Assembly: GCF_001905385.1 (NCBI RefSeq)
Contig: NZ_LIPF01000005.1
Location: 186,001-250,000 of the forward strand
Origin: Streptomyces sp. CB02414
Lineage (GTDB): Bacteria; Actinomycetota; Actinomycetes; Streptomycetales; Streptomycetaceae
Direction of reading: 5' to 3'
Length of the DNA stretch: 64,000 bases
Under the pieces are notes generated by a model. The model was not told the DNA's origin, did no database searches, and saw only the letters and a list, made by a program, of their open reading frames with translations. Within the stretch, counting starts at the first letter, position 1, and each line of letters opens with the position of its first letter. Shown piece by piece: positions 26,284-34,495 of this stretch. The position numbers were made by a program, and so were the translations under genes.

Positions 26284-27243
26284 CTACTCGGTCTCGGCGC
26301 GGTTGAGCTTCACGTACGCCGCCGAGAAGCCGGCGAGCAGTACGAGGAGCAGCAGGCCGAGGGCCGCCGCGGCGCCGTAGTTGTTGAAGTTGAAGGCGTA
26401 CTGGTAGATCAGGTAGACGACCGTCGTGGTCGAGCCCTCGGGGCCGGCGCCGCCGGTGAGCAGGAAGGGTTCCACGAAGACCTGCATGGTGGCGATGATC
26501 TGCATCAGCAGCAGCAGCGACAGGATCAGCCGCGTCTGCGGGATCGTCACGTGCCAGATCTTCCGGAAGAGCCCGGCCCCGTCCAGCTCCGCCGCCTCGT
26601 AGAGCTCGCCGGGGATGCCCTGGAGCGCGGCGAGGTAGATGAGGGCCGCGCCGCCCATGTTCATCCAGGTCGACGCGATCACCACGGAGAGCATGGAGAG
26701 GTCGGGATCCTGCAGCCACTGCTGCTCGGGCAGGCCCACGGTGCTGAACAACTCGTTGAGCAGGCCGTAGCCGGGGTCGTACAGGTACTTGAAGAGCAGG
26801 ACGGCGGCGACCGGCGGCAGCATCACCGGCAGGTACACCAGCAGCCGCAGGTAGCCCTTGCCGTGCCTCAGTTCGTTGATGACGAGCGCGACGACGAACG
26901 GCACCGCGAAGCCGAAGACCAGGGCCAGCACGGTGAACAGCAGGGTGTTGCGCCAGGCCTGCCAGAAGGCCGGGTCGTTGAAGACCGTGCGCAGGTTGTC
27001 CAGGCCGACCCAGGAGACCTCGCCCTGGTCCGTCTTCTGGAAGGCGAGGAAGAACTCCCGGACCATCGGGTACCAGGAGAAGAAGGCGAAGCAGAGGACC
27101 GCGCCGATCAGGAAGCCGTGTGCGGTGATGTTGCGCTTCAGGCTCCGGGCGAAGGACCCGCCGGGCGGGGGCGGGCCGTCCGGCGGCGGCTGGGCGTGGC
27201 GGGCTCTCGCCGCCTTGCTCGGGGTGAGGCTGGGGGCCGACAT
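26284..27243 (-). CDS. Sugar ABC transporter permease (MalF-like)
   Basis: 319 aa from ATG 27243, chosen because AGGAG lies five bases before it; the GTG at 27249 overlaps that ribosome site. Six transmembrane segments, including FLIGAVLCFAFFSWYPMV and LLLLVLLAGFSAAYVKL. The EAA loop reads LYEAAELDGAGLFRKIWHV. The Pro-rich N-terminus (QPPPDGPPPPGG) is cytoplasmic. It follows the solute-binding protein gene with a GC hairpin between, the usual place for a stem that keeps binding-protein mRNA more abundant than permease mRNA. Confidence 0.93.
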   Translation of the reverse strand: MSAPSLTPSKAARARHAQPPPDGPPPPGGSFARSLKRNITAHGFLIGAVLCFAFFSWYPMVREFFLAFQKTDQGEVSWVGLDNLRTVFNDPAFWQAWRNTLLFTVLALVFGFAVPFVVALVINELRHGKGYLRLLVYLPVMLPPVAAVLLFKYLYDPGYGLLNELFSTVGLPEQQWLQDPDLSMLSVVIASTWMNMGGAALIYLAALQGIPGELYEAAELDGAGLFRKIWHVTIPQTRLILSLLLLMQIIATMQVFVEPFLLTGGAGPEGSTTTVVYLIYQYAFNFNNYGAAAALGLLLLVLLAGFSAAYVKLNRAETE

Positions 27244-27274
27244 CGTCACTCCTGGGTACTGATCTCATGGGCCC

Positions 27275-27300
27275 CGGGGGGCGGTGCGGCCCGCCCCCCG
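27275..27300 (-). promoter_or_regulatory. 10-bp GC hairpin after the solute-binding protein gene
   Basis: CGGGGGGCGG (27275-27284) pairs with CCGCCCCCCG (27291-27300), loop 6 nt. It starts 11 bp past the binding-protein stop and before the first permease. Such stems commonly protect the upstream mRNA or terminate part of transcription in importer operons. Confidence 0.6.
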
Positions 27301-27310
27301 AGGGAGCCGG

Positions 27311-28726
27311 TCACTGCGTGGCCAGAACCTGGTCGACCTGCTGCTCGGCCGTGTCGAGCAACTTGTCGATGTCGGCGTCCTCGTTGGTCAGGATGCCGGA
27401 CATCACGTTGTCCAGGACCTTGTAGACCTCCTGCGCCTTCGGCGGCTCGGCCTTGCCCGGGACCGGGGAGTCCATGAACGGCTTGAAGTTCTCGACCGGC
27501 ATGGTGGCGTGCTCGATGCGCGCCGCGTCGTCCTTCTTCTTCGACTCGTTCAGCCAGAAGTTGGGCTGCGGGAGGCCCACCGGCAGGTCGTCCTTCTTCT
27601 TGCGCTCCCAGTTGAACTGGCCCTGTCCGACGGTGAGGTTCTTGAAGTTCAGCCAGGCGACGGCCGCCTTTATCTTGTCGGGGGAGATGCCCTTCTTGAT
27701 CATGTAGCTGTTGCCGCCGGCGAGGGTGTTCTTCCCGCCGGGGATCGGCGCCATCCCGAAGTTCTCGTAGTCGGCGCCGAGCTGCTGCACCATGTACGTG
27801 ATGTCGTCGGGAGCGGCGAGGAACATGCCGAGCTTGTCGGTGGCGATCTGCTTCTGCAGGTCGCCCCACTTGAGCAGCTGGGTCTTGCCCATGCTGTCGT
27901 CCTCCCAGCGCATCGCGTGGAGGTTCTCGGCGACCTGCTTGCCCAGTTCGTCGTTGAAAGCCGCCTTCCTGCCGCTCGCGTCGACGACGTCGCCGCCGAG
28001 GCTGTACATCTGCGCGGTGAAGTGCCAGCCGCCGGTGTTGCCGGCGCTGTACTCGCCGAAGCCGGCGATGCCTTCGCCCAGGTCGGAGATCTTCTCGGCG
28101 GCGGTGCGGACCTCGTCCCAGGTGCGCGGCGGGTTGTCCGGGTCGAGACCGGCCTGCTCGAAGAGCTTGCGGTTGATCAGCAGGCCCATCGTGTAGTTGC
28201 TCTCCGGCAGGCCGTACAGCTTGTCCTCGTGCTTGAGCTGGCCGAGGACGTTCGGGTCGATGTCCTTGAGGGCCGGTACCGTCTTCTCGTTGACGTACGC
28301 GGTGATGTCCTCGGCACCGTCGTGGTCCAGTACCTGCGCCAGGTCGGTGAAGTACGTGAAGAAGACGTCGGGCTGCGACTTGGCCTTCAGCATCGCCGTG
28401 AAGCGCGGCGGTTCCAGGCACTGGCCCGGCGTGGAGCGGCCGTCGATGGTGACGTTCGGGTAGATCTTGTTGAACGCCTTGACGTCCTCCTTCCACTCCT
28501 TCAGCTCGGCCGCTTTGGCGGCCGGGGGCATGCAGTCCATGGTGATGGTCACCTTGGTCTTCGGGTCCAGCGGAGCGGCCGGGTCGGAGGACCCGCTCCC
28601 GCCTTCGGAACCGCCGCCGTCGTCGCTGCTGCTCGTGCCGCAGGCGGCCAGAGCGGTCAGCGTGAGGGCGGAGACGAGCGTGATGGCGCCGGCACGACGG
28701 GTACGGCGGAACCGAGCACTTCTCAT
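27311..28726 (-). CDS. Extracellular solute-binding lipoprotein for sugars (ABC importer)
   Basis: 471 aa from ATG 28726 (RSARFRRTRRAGAITLVSAL), preceded by GGGGA; the ORF can be read further up without a signal. Arg-rich n-region, hydrophobic core and lipobox LAAC at about 31-34 make it a lipoprotein, followed by a Ser/Gly/Asp linker. The mature part is a family 1 sugar-binding protein, with motifs such as FFTYFTDLAQVLDHDGAEDI and the ligand-site-like NSYMIKKG near the C-terminus. The neighbouring alpha-glucosidase and GH87 enzyme suggest it binds alpha-gluco-oligosaccharides such as maltose, nigerose or isomaltose type. First gene of the importer operon. Confidence 0.92.
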   Translation of the reverse strand: MRSARFRRTRRAGAITLVSALTLTALAACGTSSSDDGGGSEGGSGSSDPAAPLDPKTKVTITMDCMPPAAKAAELKEWKEDVKAFNKIYPNVTIDGRSTPGQCLEPPRFTAMLKAKSQPDVFFTYFTDLAQVLDHDGAEDITAYVNEKTVPALKDIDPNVLGQLKHEDKLYGLPESNYTMGLLINRKLFEQAGLDPDNPPRTWDEVRTAAEKISDLGEGIAGFGEYSAGNTGGWHFTAQMYSLGGDVVDASGRKAAFNDELGKQVAENLHAMRWEDDSMGKTQLLKWGDLQKQIATDKLGMFLAAPDDITYMVQQLGADYENFGMAPIPGGKNTLAGGNSYMIKKGISPDKIKAAVAWLNFKNLTVGQGQFNWERKKKDDLPVGLPQPNFWLNESKKKDDAARIEHATMPVENFKPFMDSPVPGKAEPPKAQEVYKVLDNVMSGILTNEDADIDKLLDTAEQQVDQVLATQ

Positions 28727-28756
28727 GGGTGGTCCCCTTCGGGCATGAACGTGGAA

Positions 28757-28788
28757 GGCGCCCCACCGCCGATGCGTTGTGGGGCGCC
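28757..28788 (-). promoter_or_regulatory. Leader hairpin before the solute-binding protein gene
   Basis: GGCGCCCCAC (28757-28766) and GTGGGGCGCC (28779-28788) form a perfect 10-bp stem with a 12-nt loop, ending 31 bp before the binding-protein start. It may stabilise the mRNA or act in attenuation. The rest of 28789-28888 holds the likely promoter, including a GTGAAC direct repeat at about 28804-28817. Confidence 0.45.
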
Positions 28789-28888
28789 GCACACTCAACC
28801 ACCGTGAACAAGTGAACGCAATATCTCGCGCTGATTTCGTAATTGCTCGACAGTCTGTCGTAGATGTTGGGAGACGGTTGAGGGCCGG

Positions 28889-29890
28889 TTACTTGGCGGC
28901 CGCCTGTGCGGTGGAGCCGCGGACGACGAGTTCCGGTTCGAAGAGCAGCTCCCGGTGCGGTACTTCGGTGCCTTGGATCTGGGCGCAGAGGAGGTCGACG
29001 GCGGCGCGTCCCATGGCCTCGATGGGCTGGCGGACGGTGGTGAGGGGTGGTTCGGTGCAGGTCATGAAGGCGGAGTCGTCGTAGCCGACGACGGAGATGT
29101 CGTGGGGTACGGCCAGTCCGCGGCGGCGGGCGGAGCGTACGGCGCCGAGGGCGAGGGGGTCGCTGGCGCAGATGATGCCGGTGACGCCGCGGTCGATGAG
29201 GCGGGAGGCGGCTGCCTGGCCGCCCTCCAGGGAGAACATCGACCGCTCCACGAACTCCTCGGCCACCGAGCCGCCCGCCGCCTGTACGGCGGCCTGGAGC
29301 CTGCGCAGGGAGGGGATGTGGTCGCCCGGGCCCAGCACCAGGCCGATGCGTTCGTGCCCGAGCGAGACCAGGTGTCGCCAGGACTGCTCGACGGCCACGG
29401 CGTCGTCGCAGGCGATGCACGGGAAGTCGAGGTCCGGAATGGAGGCGTTGATCAGGACGACCGGGATGTTGCGCTCCGCGAGGAGCCGGTAGTGGTCGTG
29501 CGGGGCGTCGGCCTGGGCGAAAAGCCCGCCGGCGAAGACGACGCCCGACACCTGCTGCTGGAGCAGCAGCTCGACGTAGTCCGCCTCGGAGACGCCGCCC
29601 TTGGTCTGCGTGCACAGCACCGGCGTCAGTCCCTGCTGGGCCAGCGCACCGCCGATGACCTCGGCGAACGCCGGGAAGATCGGGTTCTGCAGCTCGGGCA
29701 GGACCAGCCCCACCAGACGCGCCCGCTCGCCCCGCAGCTGGGTCGGCCGCTCGTAGCCCAGCACGTCCAACGCGCTCAGCACGGACTGCCGGGTCGCCTC
29801 CGAAACCCCCGGTTTGTCGTTGAGGACCCGGCTGACCGTGGCCTCGCTGACCCCAACCTTCTTCGCTACTTGAGCAAGTCGTCGCGTCAC
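28889..29890 (-). CDS. LacI-family regulator of alpha-glucan uptake (copy 1)
   Basis: 333 aa, GTG start at 29890. The N-terminal helix-turn-helix (LAQVAKKVGVSEATVSRVLN) and hinge (VLGYERPTQLRGERARLVG) are typical LacI; the effector domain follows (about 60-333). It lies just upstream of the importer operon and downstream of the GH87 gene. It is about 97 percent identical to the second LacI at 34496-35506 except in one patch (about residues 188-222), where the sequences differ and the other copy is three residues longer. CGCAAG/CTTGCG inverted repeats just upstream are the probable operator. Likely a repressor released by an alpha-gluco-oligosaccharide. Confidence 0.93.
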   Translation of the reverse strand: MTRRLAQVAKKVGVSEATVSRVLNDKPGVSEATRQSVLSALDVLGYERPTQLRGERARLVGLVLPELQNPIFPAFAEVIGGALAQQGLTPVLCTQTKGGVSEADYVELLLQQQVSGVVFAGGLFAQADAPHDHYRLLAERNIPVVLINASIPDLDFPCIACDDAVAVEQSWRHLVSLGHERIGLVLGPGDHIPSLRRLQAAVQAAGGSVAEEFVERSMFSLEGGQAAASRLIDRGVTGIICASDPLALGAVRSARRRGLAVPHDISVVGYDDSAFMTCTEPPLTTVRQPIEAMGRAAVDLLCAQIQGTEVPHRELLFEPELVVRGSTAQAAAK

Positions 29891-29902
29891 ATACGCAAGA
29901 CT

Positions 29903-29929
29903 AGCGCAAGCCTCGCAAGAGACTTGCGC
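29903..29929. promoter_or_regulatory. LacI-type operator cluster (CGCAAG / CTTGCG) before LacI copy 1
   Basis: GCGCAAG (29903-29909), CGCAAG (29914-29919) and CTTGCGC (29923-29929) give an inverted repeat CGCAAG-AGA-CTTGCG; another ACGCAAG sits at about 29893. The same half-site recurs at 34467-34480 and 35529-35543. Probable autoregulatory operator. Confidence 0.6.
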
Positions 29930-29964
29930 CAGTCGTCGACCTGTCCGACAAGGTCAGGGCAGGT

Positions 29965-32900
29965 CTAGGGGTTGCGGATGATCTTGAAGGTGGACGTTGT
30001 GTTCCTGATGTCCACGGCGTTGTCCTCGAGCGTCAGGTTGTTGAAGACGACCTCGCCGACCGCCGGACCTTCTCCGGCCTCCGGCATCTCGTTGGCCCAC
30101 AGTCCGAAGCCGGACTTGGCGTCGAACGCGTCACCGCTCTTGCGCGCCCCGGAGATCGTGACGTCGGTGAAGACCGTGTCCTTGATCGGGTACTGCTGCT
30201 GGCCTCCCACGTAGTCCGTCTGGAACATGATGCCGCTGTAGGTCGGGTCGACGATGTCCACGTTGTTGACCCGGATGCCCTGGAACACCTCGGACGCCGA
30301 GAACACCCAGATGCCCGGGAAGGTCTGGTTGCCCCAGAAGTGCCCGCCGGCCCGGACGATCGAGATGTTCTCGAAGGTCGTCGGATCGGTGCCGAAGCCG
30401 TTCATCGGGTAGCCGAAGTCCAGCGAGCTGATGGTGATGCCGGAGTAGACCAGGGTGTCGGCGATGTGGATGTTGCGGAAGGTGTTGTTGTAGCCGCCGT
30501 AGACGGCCAGCCCCGCCGCGCGCCAGGTCAGTGTCGACGTCAGGTTCTCGTAGAGGTTGTTCTTCATGTCCGCGCCGCCCGCGTCGATCGCCGAGAAGAG
30601 CGCGAAACTGTCGTCACCGGTGGCCCGGGCGTCGTTGTTGGAGACGAGGTTGTCGGTCGAGCCGTTGGTCATGTTGACGGCGTCGGCGAACGTGTTGCGG
30701 ATCCGGGAGTTCTTGATCGTGACCCGGTCCGTGTTGGCGCCCCAGTACAGGCACACCATGTGCTCGTTCCAGATGTTGTCGATCACGATGTCCGACACAT
30801 TGGAGAAGTCGAACACCTTGCCCGGCCCGTCGATACGGGTGGTGTAGTTGCCGAAGTAGGCGAAGTTCGCGAACGACGAACCCTTCGCGCTCGCGTCGGC
30901 CCGGAAGCCGACGTCGGTGTTGTCCTGCGTCGTGGGCGCGTGGAACTGCGTGAACCACGGCCCCGCGCCGACCACCTGGACCGCCTTGCCGTACACCTGG
31001 AACTTGCTCGACGTCTGATAGTCGCCGGGCGGCAGGTACACGCCGACGAGCTCGCCCGTGGAGTCCATGCGGACCCGGTCGAGCGCGTTCTGCACGTCCT
31101 GGTGCGTGAATCCGGCGGGCACCGCGTACGCCGCCGGGTCCGGGTTGGGCACCGGCGCGACCTGCTCCAGGTTGACGAAGTCGATCGCGTAGTCGGTGCT
31201 GTTCGCGGCGTCCTTCTGCAACCGGATCCTGCTCCCCGCCGGGACGGTCTCGCCCAGCATGATGTGCGCCTCGTCGTAGATGTGCCGCGGTGCGCCCGCG
31301 CTCGGCGAGTTGCCGGGGGAGGCCTCGGCGCCGTACAGCCAGGCGTACTTCGAGGTGAGCGGCAGCGCCTTCTTCATGACGCCGTCGACGTACACGTTGA
31401 TCGTGGAGTCGATGCCCCCGCCGCCCGGGGCGTCCGGGATCGAGAAGCGGGTCACCAGGGTGTTGGTCTCGGCCCGGGTGGTGAACTCGACGTACTCACC
31501 GGTCTCGTCGAGGTGCACGGCCTTGCGCCCGGACGCCTCTCCCGCGATGTCGCCGATGGTCCGGTTGGGACCGACCACCTGCGCGCCGCCGCCGGCCGTC
31601 CCGTCCTCCGCCTCGTACATGTCGTACGGCATGCTGGCGCCGCGCCCGACGAACAGCGGCTGCGTGGAGGTGTTGTTCTCCCGCTTGACCGGCAGCTCGT
31701 TCGCGTCGGCGGCGACCTCGACCTTCAGGGTGTACGAGCCGTTGGCGGCCTTCCAGGTGCCGAGGCTCACCGCGGGGCTGGTCGAACCGGCGGCGATGAC
31801 ACCGTCGTGCGCGCCGGTCAGTGTCTTGACGGTGGCGCCCTTGGAGTCGAGGAGGCCGATCCTCACCTCGTGGCTGCCGCCCGCCGAGTCCTGGGTGCCC
31901 TGGTTCCTCAGCGCGACCTTGAAGGTGACGTCGTCACCGGCGGCCGGGCTGGAGGGGGACGTGGTGACCGCGGCGGCCACCAGGTCGGAGCTCTGCACCG
32001 GTTCGACCACCAGCGGCTCGGGCCGCGTGTAGGTGTTGTTGGTCTCGTTCTGCTCGGTGATCTCGTCCGCCGCGTCGGCGACCGCGCTCAGTTCGTACGA
32101 CCCGGCGTCGCGGGCCCCGACGGAGGCGTCGACCGTGGCCTGCTCGCCCGCTTCGAGCGCGCCCACCTCGGCGGTGGCGACCTCGGTGCCGCCCAGGCGC
32201 AGGGCGACCTCGCTCGCCGGGGCGTCGGCCGCACCGCTGTTGCGGACGGTGGCGGACACGGTGATCTCGTCCGACTCCACCGGCGAGGCGGGCGAGGTGG
32301 TCAGCTTCGTCACCTCCACATCGGGGTTGGGCGCGGGTGTGCCGATCACCTGGAACTCGGCGAGCTGCCCGGCCGTCGCCCCGCTGTTGGCGGTGAACCT
32401 GAGCCGCACGTCGGCGACCCGCTCACCGACCGGAACGGACACGCTGTTGCCGCCGCTCGCCGGGTCGAAGACGTAGTCCTTCGCGTCGACGAGGCCGGTG
32501 AAGCCGGACGCGTCCTGCTCGCGGCCGAGCACCTCGATGCGCTGGGTGCGCTTCGACCAGCTGGTGCCGGGGTTGAGCTTGAGGACGACGCGGTCGACGT
32601 CCGCGTTGGCGCCCAGTTTCAGGGTGAGCGTGTTCGGGTAGCTGCCCGCGGCGCCCTCCCAGTAGGTGGACGTGTCGTTGTCGTTGGCGTTCTCGGCGAC
32701 GTAGGTGTGGATGACGGAGGAGGCGCTGATCGCCTTGCCGACGGCCATGTTGGAGCCGTCCCCGCTGCCGGTGCGGGTCACGGAGTTGCTGTCGCCCGAC
32801 TGGTTGCCGGCCGCGTCCTTCGCCCGCACGAAGTAGGTCACGTCGGCGGACGCGGGCTGGGTGTCGGTGTAGGTGGTCACGTCACCGGCGACGCTCTCGC

Positions 32901-34254
32901 GCAGCTGCTTGTTGGCGTAGACGTCGTATGCGGTGACGCCCTCGTTGTCGGTGGAGGCGTCCCAGGTCAGCTTGATCTGTCCGGTGGACGGCTCGGTGAG
33001 GGCGAGGTTCGCGGGCGCGGTGGGCGCCTGGGTGTCGCCGGTGTCCGCGCGGCGGGTCACGGAGTTGCTGTCGGCCGACTGGTTGCCGGCCGCGTCCTTG
33101 GCCCGCACGAAGTAGGTGACGGTTGTGCCGGCCGGCCGGGTGTCGGTGTACGTGGTGACGTCGCCGGCGACCGAGGTCAGCAGGTCGCCGTTGGCGTAGA
33201 TGTCGTAGCCGGTGACGGCCGTGTCGTCGGTGGCCGCCTCCCAGGTCAGCCTGATCTGACCGGTGGCGGGCTCGGTGAGGGCGAGGTCCGCCGGTGCGCT
33301 CGGGGCCTGGGTGTCACCGGTCGCCGGGCCGTAGACCTCCAGCTCGGAGACCTGGGCGGCCGGATGGCCGGTGTTGGCCGTCACCAGGACACGCACGTAG
33401 CGCGTGGTGGCGGCGTCGAAGGTGATGGTGGCCGACTGCCCGCCCGCCGCGTCGAAGGCGTAGGCCTTGGCGGCGGTCAGGTCGGTGAAGTCCTCGCCGT
33501 TGTCGCTCGCCTGGATCTTCAGGGTCTGGCTGCGGTCCGGCCAGCCGTCCGGCAGTCGCAGCACGACGCGGTCGATGCGGCGGGAGAAGCCGAGGTCGGC
33601 CTGGAGCCACTGCGGCAGGGCGTTGTTGGCGCTCTCCCAGTAGGTGGCCTTGTTGGCGTCGTTGCCGTTGCCGGGGGTGTACTGCCCGGTGGAGCTGCTC
33701 GCCGTCAGCGTGCGTCCGGCGGCGAGGTTCGCGGACGACTCCCCGGCCGCGTGGACCTCCAGCTCGGAGAGCTGGGCCGCCTGCCACCCGGTGTTCGCGG
33801 TGACGTTGATCCGCACGTAGCGCGTCTGGGTGGCGGGGAAGCTCACGGCGACCGTGTTGCCCGACCCCGGGCTGAAGGTGTACGTGGCCGAGCTCTTCAG
33901 CGTGCTGAAGCTGGTGCCGTCCGCGCTGCCCTGCACGGAGAGCGTCTGGTCGCGGCTCTCCCAGCCGGCGGGCAGCCGCAGGACGACCTCGTCGATCCGC
34001 TCGGTGGCACCGAGGTCGGTCTGCACCCACTGGGGGAGGCTGCCGCCGCCGCTCTGCCAGTACGAACCCTGGTTCCCATCCGTGATGTTGGCGGCGCCGT
34101 ACTCGCCGTGCGAGCTGCTCGCCGCCGTAGGGTCCCCCACGGCGATGTTGGGGCCACCGGCTGCCGTGGCCGACAGCAGTGGACCTCCCAACGCCAGGAG
34201 ACTGGTCGCGACCACCGTGCACAGGGCACGTGATCTCCAGTTCCGGATTCTCAT
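29965..34254 (-). CDS. Secreted modular GH87-type alpha-1,3-glucanase (mutanase/mycodextranase)
   Basis: 1429 aa from ATG 34254, chosen for the GGGGACAG site and good signal peptide (RSRALCTVVATSLLALGG, cleavage near ATAA). Order, approximate: two discoidin-type (F5/8) modules 33-310; two near-identical FN3 repeats 320-500 (each ending YFVRAKDAAGNQS); a third discoidin-like module 505-650; two CARDB repeats 655-880; a CBM6/35-like module 885-1040; and a C-terminal beta-helix 1045-1429. The beta-helix has FADAVNMTNGS and ATGDDSFALF; the Asp and Asp-Asp pair match the catalytic carboxylates described for GH87 enzymes. Expected action: endo-hydrolysis of alpha-1,3-glucan (fungal wall, nigeran, dental mutan). 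Flanked by duplicate LacI genes, with an operator upstream. Confidence 0.85.
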   Translation of the reverse strand: MRIRNWRSRALCTVVATSLLALGGPLLSATAAGGPNIAVGDPTAASSSHGEYGAANITDGNQGSYWQSGGGSLPQWVQTDLGATERIDEVVLRLPAGWESRDQTLSVQGSADGTSFSTLKSSATYTFSPGSGNTVAVSFPATQTRYVRINVTANTGWQAAQLSELEVHAAGESSANLAAGRTLTASSSTGQYTPGNGNDANKATYWESANNALPQWLQADLGFSRRIDRVVLRLPDGWPDRSQTLKIQASDNGEDFTDLTAAKAYAFDAAGGQSATITFDAATTRYVRVLVTANTGHPAAQVSELEVYGPATGDTQAPSAPADLALTEPATGQIRLTWEAATDDTAVTGYDIYANGDLLTSVAGDVTTYTDTRPAGTTVTYFVRAKDAAGNQSADSNSVTRRADTGDTQAPTAPANLALTEPSTGQIKLTWDASTDNEGVTAYDVYANKQLRESVAGDVTTYTDTQPASADVTYFVRAKDAAGNQSGDSNSVTRTGSGDGSNMAVGKAISASSVIHTYVAENANDNDTSTYWEGAAGSYPNTLTLKLGANADVDRVVLKLNPGTSWSKRTQRIEVLGREQDASGFTGLVDAKDYVFDPASGGNSVSVPVGERVADVRLRFTANSGATAGQLAEFQVIGTPAPNPDVEVTKLTTSPASPVESDEITVSATVRNSGAADAPASEVALRLGGTEVATAEVGALEAGEQATVDASVGARDAGSYELSAVADAADEITEQNETNNTYTRPEPLVVEPVQSSDLVAAAVTTSPSSPAAGDDVTFKVALRNQGTQDSAGGSHEVRIGLLDSKGATVKTLTGAHDGVIAAGSTSPAVSLGTWKAANGSYTLKVEVAADANELPVKRENNTSTQPLFVGRGASMPYDMYEAEDGTAGGGAQVVGPNRTIGDIAGEASGRKAVHLDETGEYVEFTTRAETNTLVTRFSIPDAPGGGGIDSTINVYVDGVMKKALPLTSKYAWLYGAEASPGNSPSAGAPRHIYDEAHIMLGETVPAGSRIRLQKDAANSTDYAIDFVNLEQVAPVPNPDPAAYAVPAGFTHQDVQNALDRVRMDSTGELVGVYLPPGDYQTSSKFQVYGKAVQVVGAGPWFTQFHAPTTQDNTDVGFRADASAKGSSFANFAYFGNYTTRIDGPGKVFDFSNVSDIVIDNIWNEHMVCLYWGANTDRVTIKNSRIRNTFADAVNMTNGSTDNLVSNNDARATGDDSFALFSAIDAGGADMKNNLYENLTSTLTWRAAGLAVYGGYNNTFRNIHIADTLVYSGITISSLDFGYPMNGFGTDPTTFENISIVRAGGHFWGNQTFPGIWVFSASEVFQGIRVNNVDIVDPTYSGIMFQTDYVGGQQQYPIKDTVFTDVTISGARKSGDAFDAKSGFGLWANEMPEAGEGPAVGEVVFNNLTLEDNAVDIRNTTSTFKIIRNP

Positions 34255-34466
34255 CTGTCCCCGATCTCCGCCTCGGTTCTCTGTCATTTACGTTGAGCGC
34301 TCAGAGAGTTGCAGAGAATTGTTGAGTCGTCCACGGCTGAAGCAGCGGAAATTGGCACGCGTGTAACCGCGGTGAGCCCCGCGGGGCAGGGGAGGAGGCT
34401 GGAGCGAGCCTCGGATCAGGGGCTTTCGTGGGCTACGTCGGACAGCCGCAAGCCACTGTCAGGTAC

Positions 34467-34480
34467 CGCAAGAACTTGCG
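34467..34480. promoter_or_regulatory. LacI operator CGCAAG-AA-CTTGCG before the glucanase
   Basis: A perfect 6-bp inverted repeat with a 2-bp spacer, about 215 bp before the glucanase start and 16 bp past the end of LacI copy 2. It shares half-sites with the operators before both LacI genes. A separate palindrome, TGAGCGCTCA, lies at 34294-34303 closer to the start. Confidence 0.6.
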
Positions 34481-34495
34481 TAAGACGTCGTGCCG

